A DNA stretch of 64,000 bases from Gallibacterium genomosp. 3. GTDB lineage: Bacteria; Pseudomonadota; Gammaproteobacteria; Enterobacterales; Pasteurellaceae. The notes under the pieces were generated by a model. That model saw only the letters and a list, made by a program, of their open reading frames with translations, did not search any database and was not told where the DNA came from. The position numbers were made by a program, and so were the translations under genes. Of the stretch, positions 27,938-38,975 are shown one piece after another. The stretch is from assembly GCF_001678475.1 (NCBI RefSeq), contig NZ_JTJR01000019.1, positions 1 to 64,000 on the forward strand, written 5' to 3'. The first letter of the stretch is position 1. The number at the start of each line of letters is the position of its first letter.

Positions 27938-28198
27938 TGTCTCCCAATAAACTATTGGCTGTCATCAAACAATTAGGCTATTCAAACTACGTGTTTAACC
28001 TTTTTTAATAATAAAAAAATAAGAAATTAATAAAAAAATTACCCTTATTAAGTACATAATAAAGATAAAAATTAATTAACTTACATTTATATACATAATA
28101 ACAAATCATCATTTATCTGCCAAGCAAATAATATAACTAACCGTTATTTTTTATTTAAGTTTTTACTTATAGAGCTATATTTCAATCTATTTTAATAA
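27938..28198. other. A/T-rich intergenic stretch, no gene seen
   Basis: About 260 bp of very A/T-rich sequence between the 58-residue ORF and the tktA terminator. I see no convincing ORF, RNA gene or repeat. It presumably holds the promoter of the small ORF, but I cannot point to a good -35/-10 pair. Confidence 0.5.
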
Positions 28199-28234
28199 TA
28201 AAAAAACTCTCTCTACCAAAGATAGAGAGAGTTT
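28199..28234 (-). terminator. tktA terminator
   Basis: AAACTCTCTCTA (28204-28215) pairs with TAGAGAGAGTTT (28223-28234), and the minus-strand product runs into six or more U. It lies about 38 nt after the tktA stop. Confidence 0.88.
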
Positions 28235-28271
28235 TCCAATCAATAACTACTTTATACAAATGACAATACAA

Positions 28272-30266
28272 TTAGAGAATTTCTTTCGCTTTTGCGACGA
28301 CGTTATCTACAGTAAAGCCAAATAATTTGAATAACTCGCCTGCTGGTGCAGATTCACCAAAGCGATTCATTCCCACTACGCGACCGGCTAAACCAACGTA
28401 TTTATACCAGAAATCACTAATCCCTGCTTCAATCGCAACACGTTTAGTCACATTGCTTGGTAATACGCTTTCTTGGTAGGCCGCATCTTGTTTATCAAAG
28501 ACATTGGTACTTGGCATAGACACCACGCGAACTTTATGACCTTCCGCTGTTAATTGCTCTGCCGCTTTTACTGCTAATTCCACTTCTGAACCAGTCGCAA
28601 TCAGAATCAATTCTGGGGTACCCTCACAATCTTTCAATACATAAGCACCACATCTTACATTAGCAAGTTGTTCTGCATTTCTGTCCATTTGTGCTAAGTT
28701 TTGACGGGTAAAGATTAATGCACTTGGACCTTCTTTACGTTCTACCGCCGCTTGCCATGCAATCGCTGATTCCACTTGGTCACATGGACGCCAGGTTTCT
28801 AAATTTGGAATTAAACGTAAGGCTGCTGTTTGTTCTACTGGTTGGTGAGTTGGACCATCTTCCCCTAAACCGATAGAGTCATGGGTGTAAACAAACAAGA
28901 TACGTTGTTTCATTAATGACGCCATACGTACTGCATTGTGGGCATATTCCATAAACATTAAGAAAGTCGCACCATAAGGAATGAAGCCACCATGTAAAGC
29001 AATCCCATTCATAATCGCAGACATCCCAAATTCACGTACCCCATAGTTGATATAGTTACCATCCACCACATTTGCACGTAATGGTTTTGAACCTGACCAT
29101 AAGGTTAAGTTTGAACCCGCTAAGTCTGCTGAACCACCTAAAAATTCAGGTAAGATATGTGCATACGCTTCAATCGCATTTTGTGATGCTTTACGGCTGG
29201 CAATACTTGCTGGATTAGCTTGTAATTTTTCGATAAATGCCTTTGATTCCGCCGCCCAATTCGCAGGTAATTCGCCGGCTAAACGACGTAATAACTCAGC
29301 CGCTAATTCAGGATACGCCGCTTGATATGCTGCAAAACGTTTATTCCATTCTGCCTCTTTAGCTGCACCTTGTTGTTTTGCATCCCATTCTGCATAAATC
29401 TCTGCTGGGATTTCAAATGGAGCATAGTTCCAACCCAGATGTTTACGGGTTGCTGCAATTTCTTCATCTCCCAATGGCGCACCGTGGCAATCATGTGAAT
29501 TTGATTTATTTGGTGAACCATAACCAATAATGGTCTTACAAATAATTAAACTTGGCTTGCTCGTTTCTGCTTTCGCTGCTTCAATCGCAGCTTTAATTTC
29601 TGCTGAATTATGTCCGTCCACCGCAGGAATCACATGCCAGCCATACGCCTCAAAACGTTTTTGTGTATCATCCGTAAACCAACCATCTACGTGACCATCA
29701 ATCGAAATATTATTGTCATCATAGAAAGCAATTAATTTACCTAATCCTAATGTTCCTGCTAATGAGCACGCTTCATGGGAAACCCCTTCCATTAAACAGC
29801 CATCACCAAGGAAAACATAGGTATGGTGATCGATAATGTCATGACCTGGACGATTAAATTGCCCTGCTAAGGTTTTTTCTGCAATCGCCATCCCTACTGC
29901 ATTGGTAATCCCTTGACCTAATGGACCTGTCGTTGTTTCCACACCTGGTGCATAACCATATTCAGGGTGTCCTGGTGTTTTAGAATGTAGTTGACGGAAT
30001 TGTTTTAAATCTTCAATTGAAAGGTCATAGCCTGTTAAATGTAAAAGACTATAAATTAACATTGAACCATGGCCATTTGATAAGATAAAACGGTCACGGT
30101 TAGCCCATTGTGGATTCCCCGGATTATGTGATAAAAAATCACGCCAAAGCACTTCTGCAATATCCGCCATACCCATAGGCGCTCCTGGATGTCCTGATTT
30201 TGCTTTTTGTACTGCATCCATACTTAAAAAGCGGATTGCATTCGCTAATTCACGGCGATTTGCCAT
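28272..30266 (-). CDS. tktA: Transketolase
   Basis: Transketolase moves two-carbon units between sugar phosphates in the pentose phosphate pathway, using thiamine diphosphate. The 664 residues include [19 protein letters not shown], the ThDP motif [33 protein letters not shown], and the PYR domain with [19 protein letters not shown]. Length is the same as E. coli TktA (663). It appears to be a single-gene unit with its own terminator. Confidence 0.96.
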   Translation of the reverse strand: MANRRELANAIRFLSMDAVQKAKSGHPGAPMGMADIAEVLWRDFLSHNPGNPQWANRDRFILSNGHGSMLIYSLLHLTGYDLSIEDLKQFRQLHSKTPGHPEYGYAPGVETTTGPLGQGITNAVGMAIAEKTLAGQFNRPGHDIIDHHTYVFLGDGCLMEGVSHEACSLAGTLGLGKLIAFYDDNNISIDGHVDGWFTDDTQKRFEAYGWHVIPAVDGHNSAEIKAAIEAAKAETSKPSLIICKTIIGYGSPNKSNSHDCHGAPLGDEEIAATRKHLGWNYAPFEIPAEIYAEWDAKQQGAAKEAEWNKRFAAYQAAYPELAAELLRRLAGELPANWAAESKAFIEKLQANPASIASRKASQNAIEAYAHILPEFLGGSADLAGSNLTLWSGSKPLRANVVDGNYINYGVREFGMSAIMNGIALHGGFIPYGATFLMFMEYAHNAVRMASLMKQRILFVYTHDSIGLGEDGPTHQPVEQTAALRLIPNLETWRPCDQVESAIAWQAAVERKEGPSALIFTRQNLAQMDRNAEQLANVRCGAYVLKDCEGTPELILIATGSEVELAVKAAEQLTAEGHKVRVVSMPSTNVFDKQDAAYQESVLPSNVTKRVAIEAGISDFWYKYVGLAGRVVGMNRFGESAPAGELFKLFGFTVDNVVAKAKEIL

Positions 30267-30378
30267 AGTTTTCTCCTTATTTTATTTGTCATCAAAATCG
30301 TGTTATTTAAACCTGCGTTATTCTACTCTATTTCGAGAGCAAAAATATTGATTAATCTAATTGAATTTTCTGATTCTC

Positions 30379-31359
30379 TTACTCACGTACAAAATCTAAT
30401 GCCCGCTGTAACACCTCAATTCCAGCTCCTGATTTATGCGCATTTTCACTAAGATAGCGCCGCCATTGTCTTGCTCCTCTTACATTTTGAAATGCTCCCA
30501 ACATATGGCGAGTAATTTGCCCTAATGGCGTCTCTTGTGTTAATTCTTGCTCAACATAAGGAAACATTTTCTCTACTGCTTCAATTGGGCTAACAATAGG
30601 TGCATCAGAATCAAATAAGGCTTGATCAATTTGTCCTAATAATGATGGGTTTTGGTAAGCTTCACGCCCTACCATTACCCCATCTACAAATTGTAGATGA
30701 TGCTTAATCTCATCAATTGTCTTAATTCCACCATTAATACTAATCTTTAATTGTGGAAAATCACGTTTTAACTGATAAACTCGCGGATAATCTAAAGGCG
30801 GAATTTCTCGATTTTCCTTTGGACTTAAACCAGATAACCACGCTTTACGTGCATGAACAATCAGATCCTGACAACCTGTTGCAGCAACTTTATCCACAAA
30901 TTCACATAAAAATTCATAGCTATCTAAATCATCAATTCCAATCCGTGTTTTAACCGTAACTGGAATCTTTACCACATCTTGCATTGCTGCAACACATTCA
31001 GCCACCAAATCCGCTTTTGCCATTAAACAGGCTCCAAAAAAGCCATTTTGCACCCGATCTGATGGACAACCTACATTAAGATTAATTTCGCTATAACCAC
31101 GCTGCTCCGCTAACTTAGCACAATGAGCGAGCTGTTGAGGGTCACTCCCCCCTAATTGTAGAGCAACAGGTAATTCTGCCTGATCAAAAATTAAATGATC
31201 ATACTTCGCATAAATAATTGCTGGTGCTGTCACCATCTCTGTATAAAGTAATGTGTATCGGCTAAATTGACGATGAAAATAACGGCAATGTCTTGTCGTC
31301 CAATCTAACATTGGTGCGACTGAAAAACGTCCTCGATAAAATTGTTTATTGATTGTCAT
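30379..31359 (-). CDS. dusA: tRNA-dihydrouridine(20/20a) synthase
   Basis: DusA reduces uridines 20 and 20a in the tRNA D-loop using FMN and NADPH. The 326-residue protein begins [30 protein letters not shown], carries the catalytic Cys in [21 protein letters not shown], and has the FMN-binding INGGIKT and [13 protein letters not shown]. An upstream in-frame start at 31422 lies deep inside clcA; I chose the ATG at 31359 by homology. It overlaps the end of clcA by 14 nt, so the two are probably translated from one mRNA. Confidence 0.94.
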   Translation of the reverse strand: MTINKQFYRGRFSVAPMLDWTTRHCRYFHRQFSRYTLLYTEMVTAPAIIYAKYDHLIFDQAELPVALQLGGSDPQQLAHCAKLAEQRGYSEINLNVGCPSDRVQNGFFGACLMAKADLVAECVAAMQDVVKIPVTVKTRIGIDDLDSYEFLCEFVDKVAATGCQDLIVHARKAWLSGLSPKENREIPPLDYPRVYQLKRDFPQLKISINGGIKTIDEIKHHLQFVDGVMVGREAYQNPSLLGQIDQALFDSDAPIVSPIEAVEKMFPYVEQELTQETPLGQITRHMLGAFQNVRGARQWRRYLSENAHKSGAGIEVLQRALDFVRE

Positions 31360-32737
31360 GCAGTTTTTGTTGTTCTTGATTAATTTGTTCTTGAATTCTC
31401 TGGCGGAAACGCCCTGCCGCAAAATGATAAAATGGTTTTGGACAAATTTGGCGTGAAATAATTGATGCCATAATGCTAGTCGCTAATAACCACACTAACT
31501 CAGGCTGACTTCCTGTCATTTCCATAACAACAACACTCGATGTTACTGGCGATTGTGTTGCTCCTGATAAAAAAGCAGCCATAGATAATAACACAAGAAA
31601 ACGTTGATCAACGATACCTCCAGTGAGTTGCCAAATATTACTACCAATCGCAGCACCTGTGGTTAATGCTGGTGTAAAGATCCCACCAGCAATACCAGTC
31701 CAATAAGTAAATACCGTTGCCAATAATTTGCTAATCCCTAATGATGTATCTAACGCTTGATCATTCAGTGCCTGTGTGACTACCGCATAACCTGTGCCAT
31801 AAGTTTGATGGTTACTAAATATGCCTAATCCAGCGAGTAGAATCCCTAAGATAAAAGCAATAATAATTGGATGCCGTCTGACAAAACCACGCATAAATGC
31901 TGGTAAATAAGCGGCTAATCCTTTCGCTAAAAGACGTGCAAAGGCGCCACCAAACAAGCCACAGACCACCGCACAAACCACTAACCATAACACGACGTTT
32001 TCAACCGTATCTGCACCTGCATATTGAGGGAAATAGGGGTTGTTCCCTTGAATCAGAACTAGCATAAACCCAGCTGCTAATACACCTAATAATACACGTC
32101 GTTCCCAACGTAACGGTGCACCACGCCCGATTTCCTCAATGGCAAAAATAACACCTGCAAGGGGTGCATTAAATGCAGCTGCTAACCCACCAGCCGCCCC
32201 AGTTGCAATTAACTCGTTATAGCTTAACCCTTTAAAAGCAAGATTATATTTACGACAAAATTTGCCCCAAGAGAGCATTACCGCAGCACCAACTTGTACC
32301 GAAGGTCCTTCGCGTCCAACTGAAGCCCCGCAACACATTGCTAAAAATGTTAGTGGAATTTTCCAGATAGTTTGTGCTAAACGAACTAAAGCTTCCTTAG
32401 GTTTACCATGTGGCAATCCAATCGAAGCAATCACTTGCGGAATACCGCTACCAGCAACATAAGGTGTAAAACGTTGGGTAAACCAGGCTAAAATCGCCAT
32501 ACCAAAAGGTAATAACACCCATGCTACCCAAGGATGTAAATTGACTAAGTACGTATTAATTTCTAACCCAAGTTCTACTAAAGTAGCAAAACCCCAAGAC
32601 ACAAGCGCCACTAATAAGGCACCACAAAGTAAACAGATAAATTCAATACTTTTACGTGAAAGGCGAGAAGTTTGATGTCCCTTATGTTTAAGATAATGAT
32701 TTAACTGATGAAGTTTGGCTTTAAGATTAAAAAACAT
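31346..32737 (-). CDS. clcA: H+/Cl- exchange transporter ClcA
   Basis: ClcA swaps two chloride ions for one proton and supports extreme acid resistance in E. coli. The 463-residue protein has about ten or more hydrophobic helices and the selectivity-filter motifs [17 protein letters not shown] (external gating Glu) and GGIFTPAL, plus the internal proton Glu in FAIEEIGR. E. coli ClcA is 473 residues. It is followed by dusA with a 14-nt overlap; the two products have no known functional link. Confidence 0.94.
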   Translation of the reverse strand: MFFNLKAKLHQLNHYLKHKGHQTSRLSRKSIEFICLLCGALLVALVSWGFATLVELGLEINTYLVNLHPWVAWVLLPFGMAILAWFTQRFTPYVAGSGIPQVIASIGLPHGKPKEALVRLAQTIWKIPLTFLAMCCGASVGREGPSVQVGAAVMLSWGKFCRKYNLAFKGLSYNELIATGAAGGLAAAFNAPLAGVIFAIEEIGRGAPLRWERRVLLGVLAAGFMLVLIQGNNPYFPQYAGADTVENVVLWLVVCAVVCGLFGGAFARLLAKGLAAYLPAFMRGFVRRHPIIIAFILGILLAGLGIFSNHQTYGTGYAVVTQALNDQALDTSLGISKLLATVFTYWTGIAGGIFTPALTTGAAIGSNIWQLTGGIVDQRFLVLLSMAAFLSGATQSPVTSSVVVMEMTGSQPELVWLLATSIMASIISRQICPKPFYHFAAGRFRQRIQEQINQEQQKLHDNQ

Positions 32738-32773
32738 AAATTGAAAAGATAGCTACCACAATGGAGGTAATTA

Positions 32774-32826
32774 TAAACAAGAACCTTCGAGAATCGAAAA
32801 CCTTTTTCAGATTTTCCCTCTCGAAG
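32774..32826 (-). terminator. Long hairpin terminator after the CGSCGGC protein gene
   Basis: On the minus strand CTTCGAGA (32826-32819) pairs with TCTCGAAG (32792-32785), and the inner arms GAAAATC and GGTTTTC also pair. It is followed by GTTCTTGTTT. It lies 11 nt after the stop of the gene at 32837 and 48 nt before clcA. Confidence 0.7.
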
Positions 32827-32836
32827 ATTGATGATA

Positions 32837-33172
32837 TTACATACAACCACCGCAGCTGCCACAACGCCAATCATCTTTATTGACAGCTTGATAAAAGAAA
32901 CGGAAATATTGTTCCTCAATCGGAATATCTGCGGCAATAAATACATCTGTTAGCCAGCCAATATTTTCGAGAATCCAATCATTTTCATCTAACCCTTCTA
33001 GATAAAGTTCATCTTCAGGATCAATAAAATTATAAATTCCCCTTGTTCCCATATCATGTTCCCGGCGTTCTTCCGGCAGTTGTAGAGCTTGCCCTTGATA
33101 ACTAATTTCCCAATGTCCTAAACAAAGTGTATTCCCCTTTGATGACCAAGTAGCAGTAAATGGATTCTCCAT
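32837..33172 (-). CDS. Uncharacterised acidic protein with CGSCGGCM tail
   Basis: The 111-residue protein is acidic and has no signal peptide or membrane helix. Its body has a DPEDELYLEGLDENDWILENIGW stretch and ends in WRCGSCGGCM, giving three closely spaced cysteines at the very C-terminus. Such a tail could bind a metal or exchange thiols, as in some maturation proteins, but I do not recognise the family. A hairpin terminator follows. It lies between ampD and clcA on the same strand. Function is unknown. Confidence 0.7.
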   Translation of the reverse strand: MENPFTATWSSKGNTLCLGHWEISYQGQALQLPEERREHDMGTRGIYNFIDPEDELYLEGLDENDWILENIGWLTDVFIAADIPIEEQYFRFFYQAVNKDDWRCGSCGGCM

Positions 33173-33253
33173 ATTTTTTCCTCTAAATGACTCCGTGTTC
33201 TTTTATAGTATAGATCTGTGTTACTACTACTTTAATGCCTGAAATTAGTTAAA

Positions 33254-33817
33254 TTAGAACGATTTAGGCAAATGCCCTAAACTCTCGCGATAATATTGCC
33301 AATTAAAATATTGACCCGGATCGATCTTGCGTCCTGGCGAGATATCACAATGCCCAACAATCCGATCTTGTGTAATTTTTGGATAGTTTTGCATAATCAC
33401 TTTGGTTACTGTAATTAATGTTGCATATTGCTCCGCGGTAAAAGGCTGCTGATTACTTCCTTCCAATTCGATTCCGATTGCGAAATCATTACATTTCTCT
33501 CGCCCTTGAAACTGGGAAAGCCCTGCATGCCAGGCTCGCTGCTGAAAATTCACATATTGTTTAATCTCGCCAGTACGACAAATTAAACAGTGTGCTGATA
33601 CACGCTGTTGATAAATTTCCGCAAAATACAGATGTTTCGTTGGATCCAACTTACCTTGAAAGAAATCATCAATATAACTTCCGCCAAATTGTTCTGGTGG
33701 CAGACTAATATAGTGAATCACTAATAATGAAATATCCTCTGGATCAGGACGTTGATCAAAATGAGGAGATGGAATTTGTGTTGCTGGCGATAAAACGCCT
33801 TCAATAATTTGGTACAT
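33254..33817 (-). CDS. ampD: 1,6-anhydro-N-acetylmuramyl-L-alanine amidase AmpD
   Basis: AmpD is the cytoplasmic zinc amidase that splits anhydro-muropeptides during peptidoglycan recycling; its loss induces AmpC in species with AmpR. The 187 residues include the first zinc ligand in LVIHYISLPPEQFGG and the other two in IVGHCDISPGRKIDPGQYF. WHAGLSQFQGREKCNDFAIGIELEG is also typical. Length matches E. coli (183). It is divergent from pilABCD, an arrangement also known in H. influenzae. Confidence 0.95.
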   Translation of the reverse strand: MYQIIEGVLSPATQIPSPHFDQRPDPEDISLLVIHYISLPPEQFGGSYIDDFFQGKLDPTKHLYFAEIYQQRVSAHCLICRTGEIKQYVNFQQRAWHAGLSQFQGREKCNDFAIGIELEGSNQQPFTAEQYATLITVTKVIMQNYPKITQDRIVGHCDISPGRKIDPGQYFNWQYYRESLGHLPKSF

Positions 33818-33827
33818 AAAATTCTCT

Positions 33828-33849
33828 TTTTACGATCTAAATCGCAATA
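33828..33849 (+). promoter_or_regulatory. CRP-S-like competence site upstream of pilABCD
   Basis: The stretch contains TTTTACGATCTAAATCGCAA. Compared with the H. influenzae CRP-S consensus as I remember it (TTTTGCGATCTAG then ATCGCAAAA) it differs at three of 22 positions. CRP-S sites need both CRP-cAMP and Sxy/TfoX. It lies 77-98 nt upstream of the pilA start, a sensible activator position. This predicts that the pilus operon belongs to the competence regulon. Confidence 0.75.
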
Positions 33850-33925
33850 GTTTAACAACTCTCTCGTACATTACCCACGTTTTTGTCATCTTCTATACCA
33901 CTCTTTTTTTTCTGAGGATTTAATT

Positions 33926-34396
33926 ATGCAGTTACGTACTACCACACAAACACACGCTTTTTATGCCGGCTTTACCCTAGTCGAATTAATGATTGTTATT
34001 GCCATTATTGCCGTACTCGCAACTATTGCTATTCCCTCTTATCAAGGCTATACCAAAAAAGCTGCAATCTCTGAATTAATTCAAGCTTCCGCGCCTTACA
34101 AAGCTGAAGTCGAATTATGTTTATATAACGCCAGTAATAAAAATCAATGCTCAGCAGGACAACATGGTATTCAAAATAAGCCAAGTGATATGAATAAATT
34201 TAAATATCTCAATGATATTTCTGTTACTGCAGGTGTAATTACTGTTTCAGGTAAAGGCTCCTTACAAGATATCTCTTACAAAATGATACCAAGTGAAAGT
34301 AAACAAGGTGAGTTAATTGATTGGACTGTACAATGTACTGGCGATCTCGGTATTTTCCCTGCTGGTTTTTGTCAATCTAATGCAGGAACGCCATAA
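33926..34396 (+). CDS. pilA: Type IV pilin PilA
   Basis: The major subunit of a type IVa pilus used for DNA uptake and twitching. The 156-residue prepilin has a 15-residue leader ending in Gly before Phe-Thr-Leu-Val-Glu (GFTLVELMIVIAIIAVLA), with the essential Glu5 of the mature protein. A hydrophobic helix follows. Cysteines pair plausibly as LCLY/NQCS and VQCT/GFCQ. The stop overlaps the pilB start by one base. It is first in pilABCD behind a CRP-S-like site. Confidence 0.95.
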   Translation: MQLRTTTQTHAFYAGFTLVELMIVIAIIAVLATIAIPSYQGYTKKAAISELIQASAPYKAEVELCLYNASNKNQCSAGQHGIQNKPSDMNKFKYLNDISVTAGVITVSGKGSLQDISYKMIPSESKQGELIDWTVQCTGDLGIFPAGFCQSNAGTP

Positions 34397-35796
34397 TGAT
34401 ATATCAAGTAACCTCTTTAGATCATCAAACAATCATTGAGATTTCTGAACAGCAATGGCAAAAAAATCAGCAACAAATTCAGTTATTGTTACGTTATTTA
34501 GCCGTGCCCCTACAAGAAGATGAACAACAATTATGGTTAGCCGTTGAATCGTTAAATAATTTGGCAGCTTGTGAAGCATTTGCATTCCTCAACGGTAAAT
34601 TAGTAGAGCCTGTTGTAATTGGACAATATGCACTAAAACAGTTGCTACAAAACTTACAAGGCACGCCACAACCTCTGACATTACATGAAAATACATTAGT
34701 AACAGATTATGCAGCTTCAATTCAACTCACAGAAGATCATGCAGCAATTGATCATAATGAACCGTTAATTCAGTTATTTAATCAATTACTTGAGCAAGGA
34801 TTACAGCTTACCGCTTCGGATATTCATCTTGAACCGTTAGCGCAGCACTTACAAATCCGTTTTCGGATTGATGGCGTATTACAAAAACAACAAACCTTAC
34901 CATTATCAATTGGGCAACGCTTAAATACCCGCTTAAAATTACTCGCTCGTTTAGATATTAACGAATTACGCTTACCACAAGATGGTCGCTTCCGTTTTCA
35001 AACGACATTCGGAGAAACATTAGATATTCGTTTATCGTCCTTACCTACACAATATGGGGAGAAAATTGTCTTACGTTTACAGCACAATACCCCTGTATTC
35101 ACCGATTTCTCAACGCTAGGAATGACCGAACAACAAGCAAAATCTTTTACCCAAGCCTTATTGCAGCCCCAAGGATTAATTTTAGTAACGGGTCCAACTG
35201 GTAGTGGGAAAAGTTTAACTTTATACAGTGGTTTACATTTTCTCAATCAAGAAACCCGTCATATTCTCACCGCTGAAGATCCAATTGAATTACAGTTAGA
35301 TGGAATAATTCAAACCCAAATTAATCCCGTCATTGGACTCACTTTTGCAACATTATTACGTAGTTTCTTACGCCAAGATCCTGATGTAATTATGGTGGGT
35401 GAAATTCGAGATCAAGAAACAGCGGAAATAGCATTACGTGCTGCACAAACAGGACATTTAGTATTATCTACTTTACATACTAATACTGCGATTGGTGCGG
35501 TTTCTCGTCTACAACAATTAGGTATTAGCCAACACGAACTAGAAAATAGCTTGTTATTAGTGATTGCGCAGCGTTTAGTACGTAAATGTGTACCTGCTAC
35601 TCAATCAGATTCTTCTCCTCGTTATCGTGGGCGTATCGGTATTTTTCAATTATTACATTATCAACAAAATCAATTTGTTACTGATTATCCATCGTTATTT
35701 GATGCAGCAAAACAGAAATTACAACAAAAAATTACCACACTCACTGAAATTGAACGCGTTTTAGGTAAAGAGGAACATACTAATGGCGATTTATAA
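34396..35796 (+). CDS. pilB: Type IV pilus assembly ATPase PilB
   Basis: PilB (GspE family) drives pilus extension from the cytoplasm. The 466-residue protein has Walker A (VTGPTGSGKSLTLYS), Walker B with the Asp box (DPDVIMVGEIRDQETAEIALRAAQTGHLVLSTLHTN) and the RLVRK arm near the C-terminus. It is shorter than the ~560-residue Pseudomonas form, and the tetracysteine zinc motif is reduced to one Cys (KCVPATQ), as expected for the short Pasteurellaceae type. It overlaps pilC by 14 nt. Confidence 0.95.
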   Translation: MIYQVTSLDHQTIIEISEQQWQKNQQQIQLLLRYLAVPLQEDEQQLWLAVESLNNLAACEAFAFLNGKLVEPVVIGQYALKQLLQNLQGTPQPLTLHENTLVTDYAASIQLTEDHAAIDHNEPLIQLFNQLLEQGLQLTASDIHLEPLAQHLQIRFRIDGVLQKQQTLPLSIGQRLNTRLKLLARLDINELRLPQDGRFRFQTTFGETLDIRLSSLPTQYGEKIVLRLQHNTPVFTDFSTLGMTEQQAKSFTQALLQPQGLILVTGPTGSGKSLTLYSGLHFLNQETRHILTAEDPIELQLDGIIQTQINPVIGLTFATLLRSFLRQDPDVIMVGEIRDQETAEIALRAAQTGHLVLSTLHTNTAIGAVSRLQQLGISQHELENSLLLVIAQRLVRKCVPATQSDSSPRYRGRIGIFQLLHYQQNQFVTDYPSLFDAAKQKLQQKITTLTEIERVLGKEEHTNGDL

Positions 35797-36981
35797 ATGG
35801 CGAGGTAAAGATCGCTTTCAAAATAAAATTAAAGGCGTGATCATTGCAGATAATCCACAGCAAGCCAGACAGCGTTTATATCAACAAGGTATTGTTGTTC
35901 ATTCTTTTAGTCGAAATTGGCAACTCTTTTCCCGCTTAACCCCAACACTGCAAGCAGAATTCTTATTGCAATTTTCCCTACTGCTACATTCTGGTATTCC
36001 ACTCAAACAGTCATTACAACTCCTTCAGGAAAATTGTCATCACCAAGCACTGTATCAATTAATTACTCGCTGCTTGCAGAACTTACATCGTGGCTTGCCT
36101 TTATCACATACTCTGCAAGCAGAAAAAAATCTCTTATACCATTCTGAATGGCAATTATTATATAGTGGGGAACAGAGTGGGCAATTAGCTCAAGTGATGC
36201 AACAACTCGCAGATAACAAACAAAAACAAGTTAAGCTACGCCAACAAATCAATAAAATCCTTTTTTACCCTATTATGATGCTCACGATTTCGCTATTACT
36301 GACCTTATTTCTGTTACTCTTTATCGTCCCTACTTTTGCCGATCTTTATCAGCAACAGCAACAACAGCTACCTTATCTAACACAATTACTCCTCACCCTA
36401 TCACAATTTATAAAAAATGATTTTATCTTTTTACTGATTGCAATCATATTATTGTGTACTGTGATCTATTGGAGTTATAACAAACTCCCTCAGCTAAAAA
36501 TAGGATTACTCAAACTTATTTGTTTAATTCCTACCATTGAAAAAATCTATCTACAAACCCAAGCGATTCATTTTTGTTCTATCCTTGCAACCATGCTCCA
36601 AGCAGGTATTACCTTACAGCAAAGCTTGCAAACTTTCTTACCTTCAACCACCACCTTTGCACAATCACCAAAATTATTATTAGAAAAAGAGGCATATCAA
36701 TGTTTATCCGCATTACAACAAGGATTCCGTTTTTCAGACGGATTAAGTTATGGTTTTCTTTCCCAACAAACAAGACAGATGATTGCTATTGGTGAACAAA
36801 GTGGACAGCTCGATACAATGCTGCACTATGTAGCTAATCATTTACAGCAACAACTCTCTAATCAAATTGATTTATTTGCCAAATTACTCGAACCAATTTT
36901 AATGCTAGTAATTGGTGCGATTATTGGCGTGATTATTCTAGGAATGTATCTCCCTATTTTTAATTTAGGAAATGTAATTTT

Positions 36982-36985
<4 letters not shown>
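35783..36985 (+). CDS. pilC: Type IV pilus inner-membrane platform protein PilC
   Basis: PilC (GspF family) is the polytopic platform that couples the PilB motor to pilin assembly. The 400 residues contain two repeated GspF domains (about 50-175 and 255-375), each ending in hydrophobic helices, with motifs EFLLQFSLLLHSGIPLKQSLQLL and FCSILATMLQAGITLQQSL. The last helix ends GMYLPIFNLGN. Overlaps with pilB (14 nt) and pilD (4 nt) show translational coupling. Confidence 0.94.
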
Positions 36986-38239
<1,254 letters not shown>

Positions 38240-38251
38240 TAGGAACATAAT

Positions 38252-38464
38252 ATGTCAAATACAGATAATGAAATTATCTCGGTACCTTGTCCCATTTGTA
38301 AAAAAAATGTGGTATGGTCAGAACAAAGTCCATATCGCCCATTTTGTAGCAAACGCTGTCAATTAATTGATTTAGGTGAGTGGGCAGCAGAAGAAAAGAA
38401 AATTCCAACCGAAGAAAGTCCTTTTAGTACTGAACTTGACGAAGTTATGGAGAAATTACAATGA
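38252..38464 (+). CDS. yacG: DNA gyrase inhibitor YacG
   Basis: YacG is a small zinc protein that binds GyrB and inhibits gyrase in E. coli. The 70-residue protein has the four zinc cysteines in [10 protein letters not shown] and PFCSKRC, and the conserved [18 protein letters not shown]. The tail is acidic. It follows coaE by 12 nt and overlaps the acetyltransferase gene by 4 nt, so the three are probably one unit. Confidence 0.93.
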   Translation: MSNTDNEIISVPCPICKKNVVWSEQSPYRPFCSKRCQLIDLGEWAAEEKKIPTEESPFSTELDEVMEKLQ

Positions 38465-38724
38465 GTGAATTTACTATTGAGCATACTGATAATGGTCAGT
38501 ATGGTGCTTTTTTCATTGCTGAACAAGGAAAACGTTTAGCGGAATTAACTTATGAATATACACATCCACAAACGATAGATGCTAATCATACTTTTGTCGA
38601 TCCCAGTCTGCGTAATCAAGGTATTGCAGAAAAATTATTGAATGCCTTACTTCAATTTACTGAACAAAAACAGTTAAACATTACCGCAAGTTGTAGTTAT
38701 GTTTCAGCAAAACTACGCAAGTAA
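38461..38724 (+). CDS. Small GNAT-fold N-acetyltransferase (YjdJ-like)
   Basis: An 87-residue single-domain GNAT protein of the short YjdJ/GCN5-like type. The acetyl-CoA-binding part is in [24 protein letters not shown], a variant of the (Q/R)xxGxG/A loop. The tail VSAKLRK is typical of this small group. The acceptor substrate is unknown. It overlaps yacG by 4 nt (ATGA), suggesting translational coupling. Confidence 0.85.
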   Translation: MSEFTIEHTDNGQYGAFFIAEQGKRLAELTYEYTHPQTIDANHTFVDPSLRNQGIAEKLLNALLQFTEQKQLNITASCSYVSAKLRK

Positions 38725-38794
38725 TAAGAAAATATCTGTTTTTATCAGCACCTGAATATTTAACCTACAATATTAACTTAGAATTCTAAATTTA

Positions 38795-38851
38795 ATAGGG
38801 CCTATTGACCTTTTGATTTGAACCTCTAATCAAATATCAATTTGACCCTAT
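38795..38851. repeat. Imperfect inverted repeat between GNAT gene and adhesin
   Basis: ATAGGG at 38795 mirrors CCCTAT ending at 38851, and ATTGA/TCAAT and TTTGATT/AATCAAA also pair inside. The whole can fold into a long stem with internal loops. There is no strong T-run on either side. It lies about 125 bp beyond the adhesin stop and 70 bp beyond the acetyltransferase stop, so it could end both transcripts or be the remnant of a mobile repeat. Confidence 0.5.
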
Positions 38852-38975
38852 CAATACAACAAATTATGAATAGATGACATAATTTTTGATAAGTGGAATA
38901 CTGTACTCAAGCACACTCTTATAAGGTACAACTAGAATCATTACTCTAGTTATAGCCATTTTGATCGTCATCTGA

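Noticed and set aside
28000-28200. A/T-rich region as a replication origin or integration site
   Set aside because: No DnaA-box cluster, iteron or tRNA-derived att repeat could be seen; it is bounded by ordinary terminators.
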